Made by a program: the position numbers and the translations under genes
Source of the DNA: Rhodospirillaceae bacterium
GTDB lineage: Bacteria; Pseudomonadota; Alphaproteobacteria; UBA11136
NCBI GenBank assembly: GCA_018663165.1
Contig: JABJES010000132.1
Location: 1 to 7,220 of the forward strand
Direction of reading: 5' to 3'
DNA: 7,220 bases
Shown here: in pieces, positions 1-5,756 of the stretch
Numbering within the stretch: the stretch's first letter is position 1
How the letters are laid out: the number at the start of each line of letters is the position of its first letter
The notes under the pieces: model-generated
Database searches by the model: none
Seen by the model: only the letters and a program-made list of their open reading frames with translations
What the model was told of the DNA's origin: nothing

Positions 1-325
1 GAAGCAGAAGCAACACCGCGATAAGAAGGGCCTTGGGACGAAACCCGCCGGAACCTTCATCTTTTTCCTCATCTACAGCAAACTCTTCATCAAAGAGAAA
101 ATCGAGATCGCTCTCGCTTTCCTCTCCGTCTAGCGCAACGTCTCCGTCATCACCCACATCCCAATCAGCAGGATCATCTTCATCGTCGCCACCGGCATAG
201 GGGTCGAACTCTGCAGACACATCCTCACCTATATCCCCCGTGCCGGAATCATCCGTCTCGTCCCCATCATCGACAGGGCCCGCAACGGCCTCTTCAGGAT
301 CGGGATCAACCTCGGACTCGGTCAC
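1..325 (-). CDS. Acidic-tailed inner-membrane protein, N-terminal part; probable divergent polysaccharide deacetylase (YibQ-like)
   Basis: Open minus-strand frame that runs off the left edge; 108 codons are visible with no stop. An in-frame TGA lies upstream, and the best start is the GTG at 325, preceded by GAGGG (333-337) with a 7-base spacer. There is no in-frame ATG. Residues 1-87 contain 39 Asp/Glu and no Lys, Arg or His. The first basic residue is at about 88, followed by Arg-96 and Lys-98 and then a run of Leu/Ile/Val/Ala from 99 that looks like the start of a membrane segment. This implies a cytoplasmic acidic, probably disordered tail with the catalytic part outside the membrane. Function rests on context only: in E. 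coli the gene after gpmM-envC is yibQ, a divergent polysaccharide deacetylase, and alphaproteobacteria commonly have such a gene after ctpA. No catalytic domain is visible here. It lies 109 bases after ctpA with no clear terminator between, so co-transcription is likely. Confidence 0.62.
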   Translation of the reverse strand, partial: MTESEVDPDPEEAVAGPVDDGDETDDSGTGDIGEDVSAEFDPYAGGDDEDDPADWDVGDDGDVALDGEESESDLDFLFDEEFAVDEEKDEGSGGFRPKALLIAVLLLL

Positions 326-434
326 GACCACGCCCTCATAGACGACTTGTTGATGGGAGCCTCTTTGCCGGACAAAATGGCACCGGACGTAAAATCAGAT
401 ATGCACACGATGCAGCAATTGGCCAACGCCCTGC
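326..434. other. ctpA to acidic-tail gene spacer
   Basis: 109 bases without a gene. It contains an 8-base TTGGCCAA palindrome and a repeated TCCGG word, but no GC hairpin followed by a T tract and no convincing promoter. Read-through from ctpA is therefore the simplest reading. Confidence 0.5.
333..337 (-). promoter_or_regulatory. Ribosome binding site deciding the GTG start of the acidic-tailed gene
   Basis: GAGGG on the minus strand, with a 7-base spacer to the GTG at 325. A second in-frame GTG at 331 is only one base from this site, so 325 is preferred. An out-of-frame ATG overlapping the site meets a stop after a few codons. Confidence 0.5.
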
Positions 435-1724
435 TCACTGATTCTTTGCTCGCCCCTCGAAAAGGACAATCCCACGAAGAAGATCAACGGCACGCACCAA
501 CTGATAATCCGCTTCAGCGGCGCGGGCTATCTTTTCTTCAGGTGTTTCTTCATCGGGCAAAGGTGTCGCGGGGGCTGCATGTTCATTTTCCAGTGCCCCT
601 GGAAGATCGGCTTCGCGGCGACGACCGGAAACATCAAGCGGTTCGATGCGGGCCTCCTCAACGACGATTCCCGGCTCAATACCCTCTCCCTGAATGGAAC
701 GGCCCGACGGCGTGTAATAGCGTGCCGTGGTGAGGCGAATCGCCCCCATATTCCCCATCGGAATGATGGTCTGCACAGAGCCCTTACCGAAGGACTGAGT
801 TCCCATGATGATGGCGCGATGGTGATCCTGCAACGCCCCGGCGACGATCTCGGACGCCGATGCAGAGCCACCGTTGATCAGCACGACCATAGGCAGGCCT
901 TCGGCCAAATCCCCTGGCTTGGCGTTATAGCGCTGGGCATCATCGGGATGGCGTCCGCGAGTGGAAACGATCTCACCTTGATTAAGGAACTCATCGGAAA
1001 TCGACACAGCCTGATCGAGTAAGCCACCTGGATTATTGCGAAGATCCAGAACGACCCCCTTCAAATTGTCGCCCAATTCAGCCTTGATTTTTTTTACCGC
1101 CTTCTTGAGGCCGCTGTCGGCTTGTTCATTAAAAGTCGTGACACGAAAATAGCCGATGTCTCCAATAACACGGGAACGAACCGACTTAATGTGGATAACG
1201 GCGCGGGTAATGCTGACGTCGAATGGCTCTTCCCCATTCCGTCGAATGGTGAGTTTAATATCGCTGCCGACGGGACCGCGCATTTCCCCAACAGCTTCAT
1301 TCAGGCTCATGCCGAGTATCGGCTTTCCATTTAAACGGGTGATTAAATCGCCAGACTTGATGCCTGCACGATAGGCTGGTGTATCGTCGATTGGGGAAAC
1401 AACCTTGACTAAACCGCCCTCCATAGTGACCTCGATCCCCAGGCCGCCAAACTCACCCTTGGTCTGAACCCGCATATCCTGAAAGCTCTTGGTGTTCAGA
1501 AAGCTTGAATGAGGGTCAAGCGACGTCAACATGCCGTTAATGGCAGATTCGATCAGATCACTGTCAGGAACTTCTTCGACATAATCGGCACGCACTCGCT
1601 CAAAAACTTCGCCGAATAAATTAAGCTGCCTGTAGGTTTCCGACGCATTTTCCTCAGCAGGAAGCACGTCGGGAAGAACAAGCAGGGCAACGCCTGTTAT
1701 CAGGGCCAATCCGTATCTATGCAT
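435..1724 (-). CDS. ctpA: Carboxy-terminal processing protease, peptidase family S41 (CtpA/Prc type)
   Basis: 429 aa from the ATG at 1724. Periplasmic serine protease that cuts proteins near their C-termini; in other bacteria such enzymes trim or degrade envelope proteins, including peptidoglycan hydrolases. Residues 1-24 are a signal peptide (MHRYG, then a hydrophobic core, ending near LPA-EE). A PDZ domain spans about 89-163 and includes the FGGLGIEV start and the AGIKSGD loop. The S41 core spans about 183-340, with LDLRNNPGG, then SASASE carrying catalytic Ser-289, and FGKGSVQ carrying Lys-314 and Gln-318. The Ser-Lys distance of 25 matches that known for E. coli Prc (Ser430/Lys455), so the enzyme should be active. 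A charged, Pro-rich C-terminal tail follows. An upstream in-frame extension of 12 codons was rejected because it overlaps envC and precedes the signal peptide. The ATG overlaps the envC stop as TAATG, which suggests translational coupling. Confidence 0.95.
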   Translation of the reverse strand: MHRYGLALITGVALLVLPDVLPAEENASETYRQLNLFGEVFERVRADYVEEVPDSDLIESAINGMLTSLDPHSSFLNTKSFQDMRVQTKGEFGGLGIEVTMEGGLVKVVSPIDDTPAYRAGIKSGDLITRLNGKPILGMSLNEAVGEMRGPVGSDIKLTIRRNGEEPFDVSITRAVIHIKSVRSRVIGDIGYFRVTTFNEQADSGLKKAVKKIKAELGDNLKGVVLDLRNNPGGLLDQAVSISDEFLNQGEIVSTRGRHPDDAQRYNAKPGDLAEGLPMVVLINGGSASASEIVAGALQDHHRAIIMGTQSFGKGSVQTIIPMGNMGAIRLTTARYYTPSGRSIQGEGIEPGIVVEEARIEPLDVSGRRREADLPGALENEHAAPATPLPDEETPEEKIARAAEADYQLVRAVDLLRGIVLFEGRAKNQ

Positions 1725-3004
1725 TATCCACTTACCTTTTTCTGACTCGCTACCATCCAAGGCAACGGATTGATGGGCTCACCCTTGCGGCGAAGCTCGA
1801 TATAAAGACTCGGATTGCCGTCCTTCAACTTTCGCATGACGCCAACAGGCTCCCCCGCCAAGACACGCTGTCCAACAACACTGTCTATACGGGATATCCC
1901 TGCTAATAGAATATGATAGCCCTCGCCATGGGCAATGATCAAGAGCTGCCCGTAGCCTCTGAAAGGCCCGGCAAAAACAACCTCTCCGTCATAGGGCGCC
2001 ACAACCCTGGCCGCGTCCCTCGTTTCAAGGCGAACTCCCTTGCTACTCAGGCCTGAATCCAGAGAATCACCATATTTTTCCAGAATTTTGCCCCGGACAG
2101 GAAGCAACAGCCTTCCCTTTGCCCGACTGATGGGAAGCTGTGAAGGCAAGTACCCCCCATTGCCCAAAGGTGACAAGGCTGCGGTTTTGCTTTCTTTCCT
2201 GTCAGGCTCCGCCTCCCCGGTCGGATCACCGCCGTTTGGCCGCTCATCCGGCTTGGGAGGAACCATCATCAGAGGTGCCTCATCAAGACCAAGAACCAGT
2301 TCCCGCAAGTTTTTGGCCTCTGCGGCAAGTTTTCTCATCTTTTTAGCTGTTTTTTGAGTGTCTTTTTCCACCTTCAGGCGCAGGGCCTTTTTACGGCCTA
2401 TCAAGCCTTCAAGGCGGGCCCGTTCTTCATCGAGGTTCAACGTTGTCTCAAGAAGTTCGTCATGGCGGGTTTTAATCTCAATCCGCAAGCTGGCCAAAGA
2501 TTTCAGATCACTGGCAAGGGCACGGCTACGGGTATTGAGTGCGGGAATAATCGTCCGCAGAAGCAGCGCGCTGCGAATGCTGTCGCTGGCGCTCTCCCGC
2601 CAGGCGATTAACGCCTCAGGCGGAAGAAGGGCGAGACGCTCCAAGGCTGCCAGAGTACCCGTCATTTGCCGCCGCCGGGTGGATAAATCCTTACGCTTCT
2701 CCGCCACCTGGGCGTTGAGCTGATCGAGCATGGCCTCGACATTGGAAAGTGTTTCCTCTCCCTCCTGGGCCTTGCGAGCGGCGATGATCATTCCCTTGCG
2801 CAGGCCAGAAACTTCCCTCGCGAGGTCACTGTTCTGACGCTTGAGCCTGATCTGTTCTTTTTTCTCCTGCTCAAAGGCCCGCTCGATCAAGCGAAGGTCG
2901 CTTTTCGTCCCGTCCTCGGCCCCGGCTCCCATCGCAAAATGCGGCAAGAAAAAAAGGCAAAGAAGGAGTGCCAAGCCTATCGGTAAAAATCTTCTCGTTA
3001 CCAA
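1724..3004 (-). CDS. envC: EnvC-like murein hydrolase activator, coiled coil plus degenerate LytM (M23) domain
   Basis: 426 aa from a TTG start at 3004, close to E. coli EnvC (419 aa). In E. coli, EnvC is recruited by FtsEX at the division site and switches on the amidases AmiA and AmiB; it does not cut peptidoglycan itself. Here residues 1-28 form a signal peptide (MVTRRFLP, a Leu-rich core, AMGAGA). Residues about 34-241 are charged heptad-like coiled coil, 242-291 a Pro/Gly-rich linker, and 297-417 the LytM domain. The zinc ligands of active M23 enzymes are absent: the usual HxG-D region reads SKGVRLET (321-328), and the HLHFE region reads PSLYIELRR (398-406), very close to E. coli EnvC. 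The frame is open further upstream, with an ATG at 3109, but that start has no ribosome binding site and would put about 35 residues and a terminator-like hairpin ahead of the signal peptide. The stop overlaps the ctpA start. Confidence 0.9.
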   Translation of the reverse strand: MVTRRFLPIGLALLLCLFFLPHFAMGAGAEDGTKSDLRLIERAFEQEKKEQIRLKRQNSDLAREVSGLRKGMIIAARKAQEGEETLSNVEAMLDQLNAQVAEKRKDLSTRRRQMTGTLAALERLALLPPEALIAWRESASDSIRSALLLRTIIPALNTRSRALASDLKSLASLRIEIKTRHDELLETTLNLDEERARLEGLIGRKKALRLKVEKDTQKTAKKMRKLAAEAKNLRELVLGLDEAPLMMVPPKPDERPNGGDPTGEAEPDRKESKTAALSPLGNGGYLPSQLPISRAKGRLLLPVRGKILEKYGDSLDSGLSSKGVRLETRDAARVVAPYDGEVVFAGPFRGYGQLLIIAHGEGYHILLAGISRIDSVVGQRVLAGEPVGVMRKLKDGNPSLYIELRRKGEPINPLPWMVASQKKVSG

Positions 3005-3006
3005 AA

Positions 3007-3012
3007 CACCTC
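3007..3012 (-). promoter_or_regulatory. Ribosome binding site supporting the envC TTG start
   Basis: GAGGTG on the minus strand is a six-base match to the anti-Shine-Dalgarno complement. The GAGG core is 4 bases from the TTG at 3004, slightly short. It is the only good site in the gpmI-envC gap, and the protein from this TTG begins directly with a basic n-region and signal-peptide core. Confidence 0.5.
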
Positions 3013-3023
3013 TCGGTACACTG

Positions 3024-3046
3024 AAAAAAACCGGGCCGGTCTTTTT
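3024..3046 (-). terminator. Compact intrinsic terminator-like hairpin after gpmI
   Basis: On the minus strand the sequence reads A5-G-ACCG, loop GCC, CGGT-T7. In RNA this gives a stem of about ten pairs (four mainly GC pairs, one G-U, five A-U) ending in a U tract, 40 bases after the gpmI stop. The plus-strand copy has an A-C mismatch where the minus strand has G-U, so it fits minus-strand use better. The GC core is short, so efficiency may be partial, and it ends 19 bases before the envC TTG. Confidence 0.5.
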
Positions 3047-3086
3047 CCATTGTCGAGGACCGGGCTGGAAACGCAGTGATAAATGG

Positions 3087-4667
3087 TCAAGCAGAGATCG
3101 CCCGGACATCAGACTGTTTCGCAGAAGATGTATCAAGAAGGGAACGGCCCGTCATCTCAGTCGGCTGCTCAATCCCCATTATATCCAGAAGCGTCGGCGC
3201 AATATCGGCCAGACAGCCATGACGCAACGCCTTTACCCCCTCTCCGGCCCCGATCAGAACACTCGGAACGGAGTTCCTGGTATGGGACGTGTGGGGTTGA
3301 TGGGTGTTGGCGTCATGGATTATCTCAATATTCCCATGATCGGCAGTTATCAGCATTGCCCCCCCAACAGATTCAATGGTCGCCACGACCCTGGCCAAGC
3401 AGTTATCAAGCGTCTCAACGGCCTTCACCGCCGCCGACATGATCCCGGTATGGCCAACCATATCGGCATTGGCAAAATTAACGATGATGAGATCGTAGGT
3501 TCCACTCTCTATGGCCCCAACAAGTTTACCCGTCACTTCAGGTGCCGACATTTCCGGTTTTAGGTCGTAGGTCGCAACCCGAGGCGAAGAAACGAGAATG
3601 CGGTCTTCGCCGTCGAACTCCCGCTCTTCTCCCCCGTTAAGGAAGAAAGTGACATGAGCGTATTTCTCGGTTTCGGCGATCCGCAACTGGCGCAATCCTT
3701 TTTGAGCCACGACCTCTCCCAGGGTGTTCTCCAGCTTCTGGGATGGCAGCATGGTGGCCAGAAATTTATTGAGCGCCCGCGAATATTCAGTCATCCCCAA
3801 GGCGGCGCTGAAATTGATCGGCCGCTGGCGTGAGAACTGGTTGAAATCGGGGTCGAGAAAGGCGGTTAAAAGTTCACGCACCCGGTCGGCGCGGAAATTA
3901 GCCATCAACAAACCGTCACCATCCGCCATCCCGCCATAATCGCCGATCACCGTCGGAATCATGAATTCGTCGGTAATTGCAAGATCGTAACTGGCCTCCA
4001 GCGCACTGAGAGCATCAGGGATTCGTTTTCCATCACCATCGGCGATGGCGGCATAAGCCGGAGCCACCCGCTTCCAGCGCCGGTCACGGTCCATGGCGTA
4101 ATACCGCCCCATGACGCTTGCGATACGCACATTGCCAAGGCCCTTGATTGCGGCAGTAACCTTTTCGATGCTTTCCCCGGCACTGAGTGGCGGGGTGTCG
4201 CGGCCATCGAGAATGGCATGCAGGGCAACCGGCACGCCTTGCCCCGCGATCACCCGGATCAGGGCGAGAATATGATCTTCATGGGCGTGAACGCCACCCG
4301 GCGAGAGCAGACCAATAATATGGCAGGTTCCCTGCTCATCCTTGAGGGCATTAACAAAGCTTTTCAGGGCGGGGTTGTCAGCAAGAGAATCGTCGGCGAT
4401 AGCGGCATCGATCCGCAACAAATCCTGAAGGAGAATTCGCCCGGCGCCAATATTCATATGACCGACTTCGGAATTGCCGAATTGTCCCTTAGGCAGGCCG
4501 ACGCTCTCCTCGGAGGCCTCAAGCAGGCCGTGAGGATACGTCTCCATAATCCTGTCCCAAACTGGCGTCCGGGCTTGGAGAATCGCGTTATCCTTGACTT
4601 CATCTCGAACCCCCCAGCCGTCCAGAATACAGAGGACAAGAGGGTGCGGTGCGTTCGATTCGGTCAT
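3087..4667 (-). CDS. gpmI: 2,3-bisphosphoglycerate-independent phosphoglycerate mutase
   Basis: 526 aa, a full-length cytoplasmic alkaline-phosphatase-superfamily enzyme that interconverts 3- and 2-phosphoglycerate through a phosphoserine and two Mn ions. Visible motifs, numbered from the ATG at 4667: LDGWG with metal ligand Asp-16; GNSEVGHMNIGAGR with catalytic Ser-66; substrate loops DGRD (154-157) and GRYYAMDRD (187-195); RADR (259-262); Lys-335 in ETEKYAHV; the second metal cluster NADMVGHTG (Asp-402, His-406); TADHGN (Asp-443, His-444); and TSHT (His-462). All expected catalytic residues are present, so it should be active. The upstream TTG at 4670 is less likely than the ATG at 4667. 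The start lacks a clear Shine-Dalgarno sequence and overlaps the stop of a small upstream ORF as TGATG. It is isolated between hairpins, so it may be its own transcription unit. Confidence 0.97.
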   Translation of the reverse strand: MTESNAPHPLVLCILDGWGVRDEVKDNAILQARTPVWDRIMETYPHGLLEASEESVGLPKGQFGNSEVGHMNIGAGRILLQDLLRIDAAIADDSLADNPALKSFVNALKDEQGTCHIIGLLSPGGVHAHEDHILALIRVIAGQGVPVALHAILDGRDTPPLSAGESIEKVTAAIKGLGNVRIASVMGRYYAMDRDRRWKRVAPAYAAIADGDGKRIPDALSALEASYDLAITDEFMIPTVIGDYGGMADGDGLLMANFRADRVRELLTAFLDPDFNQFSRQRPINFSAALGMTEYSRALNKFLATMLPSQKLENTLGEVVAQKGLRQLRIAETEKYAHVTFFLNGGEEREFDGEDRILVSSPRVATYDLKPEMSAPEVTGKLVGAIESGTYDLIIVNFANADMVGHTGIMSAAVKAVETLDNCLARVVATIESVGGAMLITADHGNIEIIHDANTHQPHTSHTRNSVPSVLIGAGEGVKALRHGCLADIAPTLLDIMGIEQPTEMTGRSLLDTSSAKQSDVRAISA

Positions 4668-4798
4668 CAAAGAATCAACATATGGGGGCCATTAGGTAGA
4701 AGAGTGCTTAAATATAGCGTAAAAAACAGTCTATGAAAGGCAGAATTCTTCTGCCAAGACCTATTGCGCTCACCCATGCCTATACAGGCCCATGTCAT
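4667..4798 (-). CDS. Possible 43-aa leader ORF coupled to gpmI (tentative)
   Basis: An ATG at 4798 opens a 43-codon frame whose TGA overlaps the gpmI ATG (TGATG). The protein begins MTWACIGMGERNR and has a hydrophobic second half (LFFTLYL, then PHMLIL). A perfect AGGAGG sits just upstream, but only 2 bases from this ATG, which is too close for good initiation; the same site is ideally spaced for another ATG at 4793. Coupling would explain why gpmI has no ribosome binding site of its own. I recognise no homologue, and the frame includes both arms of the hairpin at 4739-4755, so it could equally be chance. Confidence 0.18.
   Translation of the reverse strand: MTWACIGMGERNRSWQKNSAFHRLFFTLYLSTLLPNGPHMLIL
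4711..4739 (-). promoter_or_regulatory. Weak candidate promoter for gpmI
   Basis: A minus-strand TATATT (4711-4716) resembles a -10 box and is followed by TAAG; 17 bases upstream is CTTTCA, a poor -35 match (three of six). It would start transcription about 35-40 bases before the gpmI ATG and downstream of the hairpin at 4739-4755. This is an inspection-level call only. Confidence 0.25.
4739..4755 (-). terminator. Hairpin in the rlmH-gpmI spacer, possible terminator or attenuator
   Basis: A perfect 7-bp inverted repeat, GGCAGAA / TTCTGCC, with a 3-base loop. On the minus strand it is followed by TTTC and then, about 12 bases after the stem, by T6 (4721-4726). It could end the proA-rlmH transcript. 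The interrupted T tract makes it a weaker terminator than a textbook one, and an RNA-stability or attenuation role is possible. Confidence 0.4.
4770..4793 (-). CDS. Possible 7-codon leader peptide upstream of gpmI (tentative)
   Basis: The ATG at 4793 lies 7 bases after a perfect AGGAGG (4801-4806), an optimal arrangement. It encodes MGLYRHG followed by TGA. The stop lies about 15 bases before the hairpin at 4739-4755, which is the geometry of a leader-peptide attenuator, although the codons show no run of one amino acid that would suggest a specific signal. Confidence 0.2.
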   Translation of the reverse strand: MGLYRHG

Positions 4799-4800
4799 CT

Positions 4801-4806
4801 CCTCCT
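4801..4806 (-). promoter_or_regulatory. Perfect Shine-Dalgarno sequence without a known gene
   Basis: AGGAGG on the minus strand in the rlmH-gpmI spacer, 134 bases from the gpmI start and so too far to serve it. It is the strongest ribosome binding site in the window and points to translation of a short leader ORF. Confidence 0.4.
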
Positions 4807-4844
4807 GTATGCGCTGGAAACCGTTAATTTCCAACAAAAAATGC

Positions 4845-4867
4845 AAAAAATCATCCCTCCCGATGAT
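4845..4867 (-). terminator. Weak AU-rich hairpin and T tract at the end of rlmH
   Basis: On the minus strand ATCATC and GATGAT form a 6-bp stem around a GGGAGG loop. The stem includes the rlmH stop codon and runs straight into T6, followed by GCA and another T6. The AU-rich stem is weak, so this may give only partial termination. Confidence 0.3.
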
Positions 4868-5312
4868 AAGGATGGCCGGCAAGAATTGATTGGGCCCGGT
4901 AAAGCTGTTCGGCAAGCAAGGCGCGGACCAGGAAATGAGGCCAGGTCATCGCCCCCAGCGAAAGAACCAGATCGGCACGGGCACGCAGATTATCGTCAAG
5001 TCCCGAAGCGCCGCCGATCAAAAAGGCAGCTTCGCCACGGCCCTCGTTCTGCCAGTTCTCAAGCTTACGAGCAAAATCCAGGCTTGTAAGCGTCTTTCCG
5101 CGCTCGTCGAGAACGATGATTACAGCCCCTTGCGGAATACCCCCGCACAGCAATTCACTTTCACGGGCTTTCAGTTTCGCCGGCGGCAGGGGGCGGCGTT
5201 CCTCGACTTCGCGCAGGTTCACCGGCCAGGAAAGCCGTCCGATATACTTCTCATAAAGATCTTTATCCGGCCCGGCCCGCACCCGACCGACCGCGGAAAT
5301 CCATATCCGCAC
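4851..5312 (-). CDS. rlmH: 23S rRNA (pseudouridine-1915-N3)-methyltransferase RlmH
   Basis: 153 aa, the usual length for this SPOUT-class knotted methyltransferase. The family uses S-adenosylmethionine to methylate pseudouridine 1915 in helix 69 of 23S rRNA, acting late on assembled 70S ribosomes as a dimer. Visible signatures: N-terminal MRIWISAVGR, LDERGK (68-73), the cofactor-binding IGGASG (99-104), LSLGAMTWPH (117-126), EQLYRA (135-140) and the C-terminal GHPYHREG, whose Tyr-His pair belongs to the conserved tail. The start is GTG at 5312, since family members begin at this MR[IL] position; GGAG lies 9 bases upstream. It is 27 bases downstream of rsfS and is the last gene of the packed block. 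The rsfS-rlmH pairing is common in bacteria and links two factors that act on the mature large subunit. Confidence 0.96.
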   Translation of the reverse strand: MRIWISAVGRVRAGPDKDLYEKYIGRLSWPVNLREVEERRPLPPAKLKARESELLCGGIPQGAVIIVLDERGKTLTSLDFARKLENWQNEGRGEAAFLIGGASGLDDNLRARADLVLSLGAMTWPHFLVRALLAEQLYRAQSILAGHPYHREG

Positions 5313-5339
5313 TTACCAATTCTCCGTTATTGATGGCTA

Positions 5340-5756
5340 TCAGGCAGCGCCCGCCTTAGGCGCACCGCCAATCGCCGACGCCCCATCTTCGCGTGGCGCT
5401 TGATCACCCCAGATTTTCTCAAGTTTGTAGATATTGCGGATTTCGGGACGGAAAAGATGGACGATCACATCCCCGGAATCGATTAGAGCCCAATCGCCCT
5501 GACTTACCCCTTCGGCAGGCACGTTGCCGCAACCGGCGTATTTAAGCTTTTCCATGAGATCGCCCGCCATCGACCCGACATGACGGGTCGAGGTACCAGA
5601 CGCGATCACCATAAAATCGCCGATGCTGGTTTTTCCGGCAAGATCGATAACGACCATTTCCTCTGCCTTATCAGCGTCCAGAGTGTGAAGAATAAGATCA
5701 AGCAGCTCTGCTGCGGGGGGTGGGGTCTTTTCCTTGTTCTTATGTGCGGAGATCAC
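5340..5756 (-). CDS. rsfS: Ribosomal silencing factor RsfS (Iojap family)
   Basis: 138 aa from the GTG at 5756. RsfS binds ribosomal protein uL14 on the 50S subunit and blocks joining with 30S, lowering translation in starvation or stationary phase. Family signatures are clear: GDFMVIASGTSTRH (46-59), EGVSQGDWALIDSGDVIVH (82-100) and YKLEKIWGD (110-118). The N-terminus (MISAHKNKEKTPPP) and the Gly/Ala-rich tail after 118 are variable extensions. The frame opens as far as 5834, but that would overlap nadD by 82 bases. The GTG at 5756 has GAGG 5 bases upstream and overlaps the nadD stop as GTGA, a typical coupled arrangement, so it is preferred. Confidence 0.95.
   Translation of the reverse strand: MISAHKNKEKTPPPAAELLDLILHTLDADKAEEMVVIDLAGKTSIGDFMVIASGTSTRHVGSMAGDLMEKLKYAGCGNVPAEGVSQGDWALIDSGDVIVHLFRPEIRNIYKLEKIWGDQAPREDGASAIGGAPKAGAA

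Noticed and set aside
326..434. TTGGCC and CATATC as a promoter for the acidic-tail gene
   Set aside because: Both boxes match consensus poorly, and read-through from ctpA is simpler.
347..733. Plus-strand ORF of 128 codons antisense to ctpA and its downstream spacer
   Set aside because: Low-complexity, unrecognisable protein lying opposite a clear S41 protease; the ctpA frame explains the sequence.
2941..3004. Cysteine in the EnvC signal peptide as a lipoprotein site
   Set aside because: The Cys sits in the middle of the hydrophobic core (LLLCLFFL), with no lipobox context and a good signal peptidase I site downstream.
2841..3563. Plus-strand ORF of 240 codons antisense to envC and gpmI
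   Set aside because: Arg/His/Pro-rich shadow with no domain; it spans the 5' end of envC, the spacer and the 3' end of gpmI, all explained on the minus strand.
4672..4676. GANTC (CcrM-type methylation) site just before gpmI
   Set aside because: A single 5-base degenerate site is expected by chance; nothing else suggests methylation control.
4667..4915. 82-codon version of the ORF upstream of gpmI
   Set aside because: Its first half is antisense-free but overlaps the 3' end of rlmH in another frame; only the part after 4798 has a nearby ribosome binding site.
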